The position numbers and the translations under genes were made by a program. The notes beneath the pieces are model-generated. The model was not told where the DNA came from. It was given only the letters and a program-made list of their open reading frames with translations, and searched no databases. A stretch of 64,000 bases of DNA from Sphingobium sp. CR2-8 (lineage in GTDB: Bacteria; Pseudomonadota; Alphaproteobacteria; Sphingomonadales; Sphingomonadaceae), in contig NZ_JAYKZY010000001.1 in assembly GCF_035818615.1 (NCBI RefSeq), positions 102,501 to 166,500 of the forward strand, given 5' to 3'. The stretch's first letter is position 1. The number at the start of each line of letters is the position of its first letter. Of this stretch, positions 62,762 through 64,000 are shown piece by piece.

Positions 62762-64000
62762 GTGCATGACGGCACGCAACCTGTGGTGGTGGCGCGCAGG
62801 CGGGGGCGGCTGTTGCGGGCGCTGCTCCTCATGCATCGCTGGATGGGCGTCATCATCGGTACGGTGATGACGCTATGGTGCCTCACCGGGTTCGTGATGC
62901 TTTTCGTCGATTATCCACGGCTGCTGCCGACCGAGCAACTGCGGGGCTTGTCTCCCTTGCACTTGCCGACCGGTGGCAGTCTGGCCCGAATTGGGCTGGC
63001 ACCTGATGCCAGACTGGCTTCGGCCCGGCTTGAGATGGTCGCGGGCAGGCCGGTGCTGCGGGTGGTCCCCAAAAAAAGCGATGCGCGCGCGATCTGGCAG
63101 ATGCGCGCCTCACCGCAGAACTATGACCTTGCGTCCGGGTCGCCCTTGGCGCTGCTGTCCCGTAAAGACCTTGGCAAGGTCGGGGCGGAATTCGGGCGAA
63201 ACGTCGGCATTGCCGGAGCAGTAACCGCGATCACACCGATTTCAGTCGATCAATGGACCGTTCAAGCCTTTCGCGCCAACCGCCCGCTGTACCGGGTCGA
63301 CTATGCCGATGCCGCAGGATCGACGGCCTATATCGCGGGCCTGACTGGCGAAATCGTGCAGCAGACCACACGGTTTGAGCGGTTCTGGGGCTGGCTGGGC
63401 GCGGTGCCGCACTGGCTTTACCCGACGGTGCTGCGCCAGAACCCGGCGGCGTGGAGCCAGGTGGTCATCTGGACTTCGCTGACCGGTTGCTTCCTGACCG
63501 TCACCGGAATCTGGATCGGGATCAGCCGCTTGCGACGCGGCAAGGACGGAGCGTTCGGCTCGCCCTATCGCGGGCTGTGGTGGGGGCATCATATGGCCGG
63601 GCTGGTGTTTGGCCTGCTCACGCTGACGTGGGTCGGCAGCGGGTTGTTCTCGATGAGCCCATGGGGGCTGTTCGACAGTGAGGCCGGACTGATCGAACGT
63701 CAGCGTCTGGCCGGATCGATGCTCTGGGCCGACATGCGAACCGCGCTGGCCAGCCAGTTCCCCAGCGATACGGTCCGGGTGGAAAGCGCCCCACTCGGCG
63801 GGAAACTGGCGTTGGTGGCCATTGCCGCCGATGGGCGCAGGGTGCGGATCGACAGTGCGGGCAGGCTAGCGCCCCTGACGCAGGCGGATGTGGCGGCAGC
63901 ATTGCGGAACGGCCCGCGCGTCGCCTCGCTTGATCTGCTGCCTGCGGGCGACAGCTATTACTATGCCCACAAGCAGCCGGTGCGATTGCCGGTGTGGCGT
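62762..64000 (+). CDS. PepSY-associated TM-helix protein (3' end outside window)
   Basis: The frame starts at a GTG 2 bp after the receptor stop (VHDGTQPVVVARRRGRLLRALLLMHRWMG) and stays open to the window edge (413 codons). It has an N-terminal transmembrane helix (about 25-48), two PepSY-type periplasmic domains, further helices (VVIWTSLTGCFLTVTGIWIGI; HHMAGLVFGLLTLTWVGSGLF) and conserved His in LMHRWMG, PHWLYP and GHHMAG that could bind heme. PepSY_TM proteins next to TonB receptors are often linked to reductive release of metal from chelates. It should be controlled by the riboswitch. Confidence 0.88.
   Translation, partial: MHDGTQPVVVARRRGRLLRALLLMHRWMGVIIGTVMTLWCLTGFVMLFVDYPRLLPTEQLRGLSPLHLPTGGSLARIGLAPDARLASARLEMVAGRPVLRVVPKKSDARAIWQMRASPQNYDLASGSPLALLSRKDLGKVGAEFGRNVGIAGAVTAITPISVDQWTVQAFRANRPLYRVDYADAAGSTAYIAGLTGEIVQQTTRFERFWGWLGAVPHWLYPTVLRQNPAAWSQVVIWTSLTGCFLTVTGIWIGISRLRRGKDGAFGSPYRGLWWGHHMAGLVFGLLTLTWVGSGLFSMSPWGLFDSEAGLIERQRLAGSMLWADMRTALASQFPSDTVRVESAPLGGKLALVAIAADGRRVRIDSAGRLAPLTQADVAAALRNGPRVASLDLLPAGDSYYYAHKQPVRLPVWR

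Overview
The window looks like chromosomal DNA of a sphingomonad-type alphaproteobacterium (Sphingobium, Sphingomonas or a relative). The evidence is the 23S-5S-tRNA-fMet order of an rRNA operon at the left edge, high GC, general stress promoters of the alphaproteobacterial GGAAC-N16-CGTT type, an ECF sigma/NrsF pair, and many protein families typical of sphingomonads. This is inference from family recognition; no database search was run.

Layout. 1-2150 is the 3' end of an rRNA operon. 2222-~7346 is an IS66-family element whose tnpB is split by a complete IS21-family element (4116-6738, 9-bp target duplication). 7.3-11.5 kb holds broken genes: a flavoprotein tail, a frameshifted DUF1543 gene and a hybrid histidine kinase with two nonsense codons. 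A small intact CsbD-like gene lies among them. 11.6-28.1 kb is a stress-type region: an Mfd-like helicase, oxidoreductases, a Na+/H+ antiporter, general stress proteins, a YciE/F-type ferritin-like protein, a SulP transporter, cytochrome b561 and a catalase. 28.5-33.1 kb is a tightly overlapping operon: PoxB-type TPP enzyme, FMN glutamate-synthase-like protein, alpha/beta hydrolase and ABM monooxygenase.

33.1-39.2 kb is a coherent envelope methionine-sulfoxide repair locus: exported MsrB and MsrA, a molybdopterin oxidoreductase with its membrane cytochrome b, an MXKDX protein and a DUF1223 protein. It ends in an ECF sigma factor and an NrsF-type anti-sigma factor. Four promoters with the same GTAAC(C/T)-N16-CG(T/A)AT architecture precede msrB, msrA, the DUF1223 operon and the sigma gene. 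39.4-42.9 kb has a broken integrase, then a response regulator, a PAS histidine kinase and an RsbQ-like hydrolase. 43.4-51.3 kb has a DUF305/beta-propeller operon and a TonB receptor / secreted protein / PstS-like cluster.

51.3-58.9 kb is the most unusual part. Unrelated one- or two-gene modules (APH(3')-I-like phosphotransferase, ChbG/YdjC deacetylase, TetR+GST, Imm11-like protein) are separated by a ~32-48 bp repeat that ends in GCCTGATT. The four left copies point one way and the three right copies point the other way. The TetR+GST module is present twice as a 1,519-bp inverted duplication whose ends coincide with the outer ends of two repeats. This resembles a cassette array but lacks integron attC core sites. 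58.9-59.8 kb holds debris of a type I secretion operon and a DUF4139 gene. 60.2-64 kb is a cobalamin riboswitch controlling a TonB receptor and a PepSY membrane protein that runs off the window.
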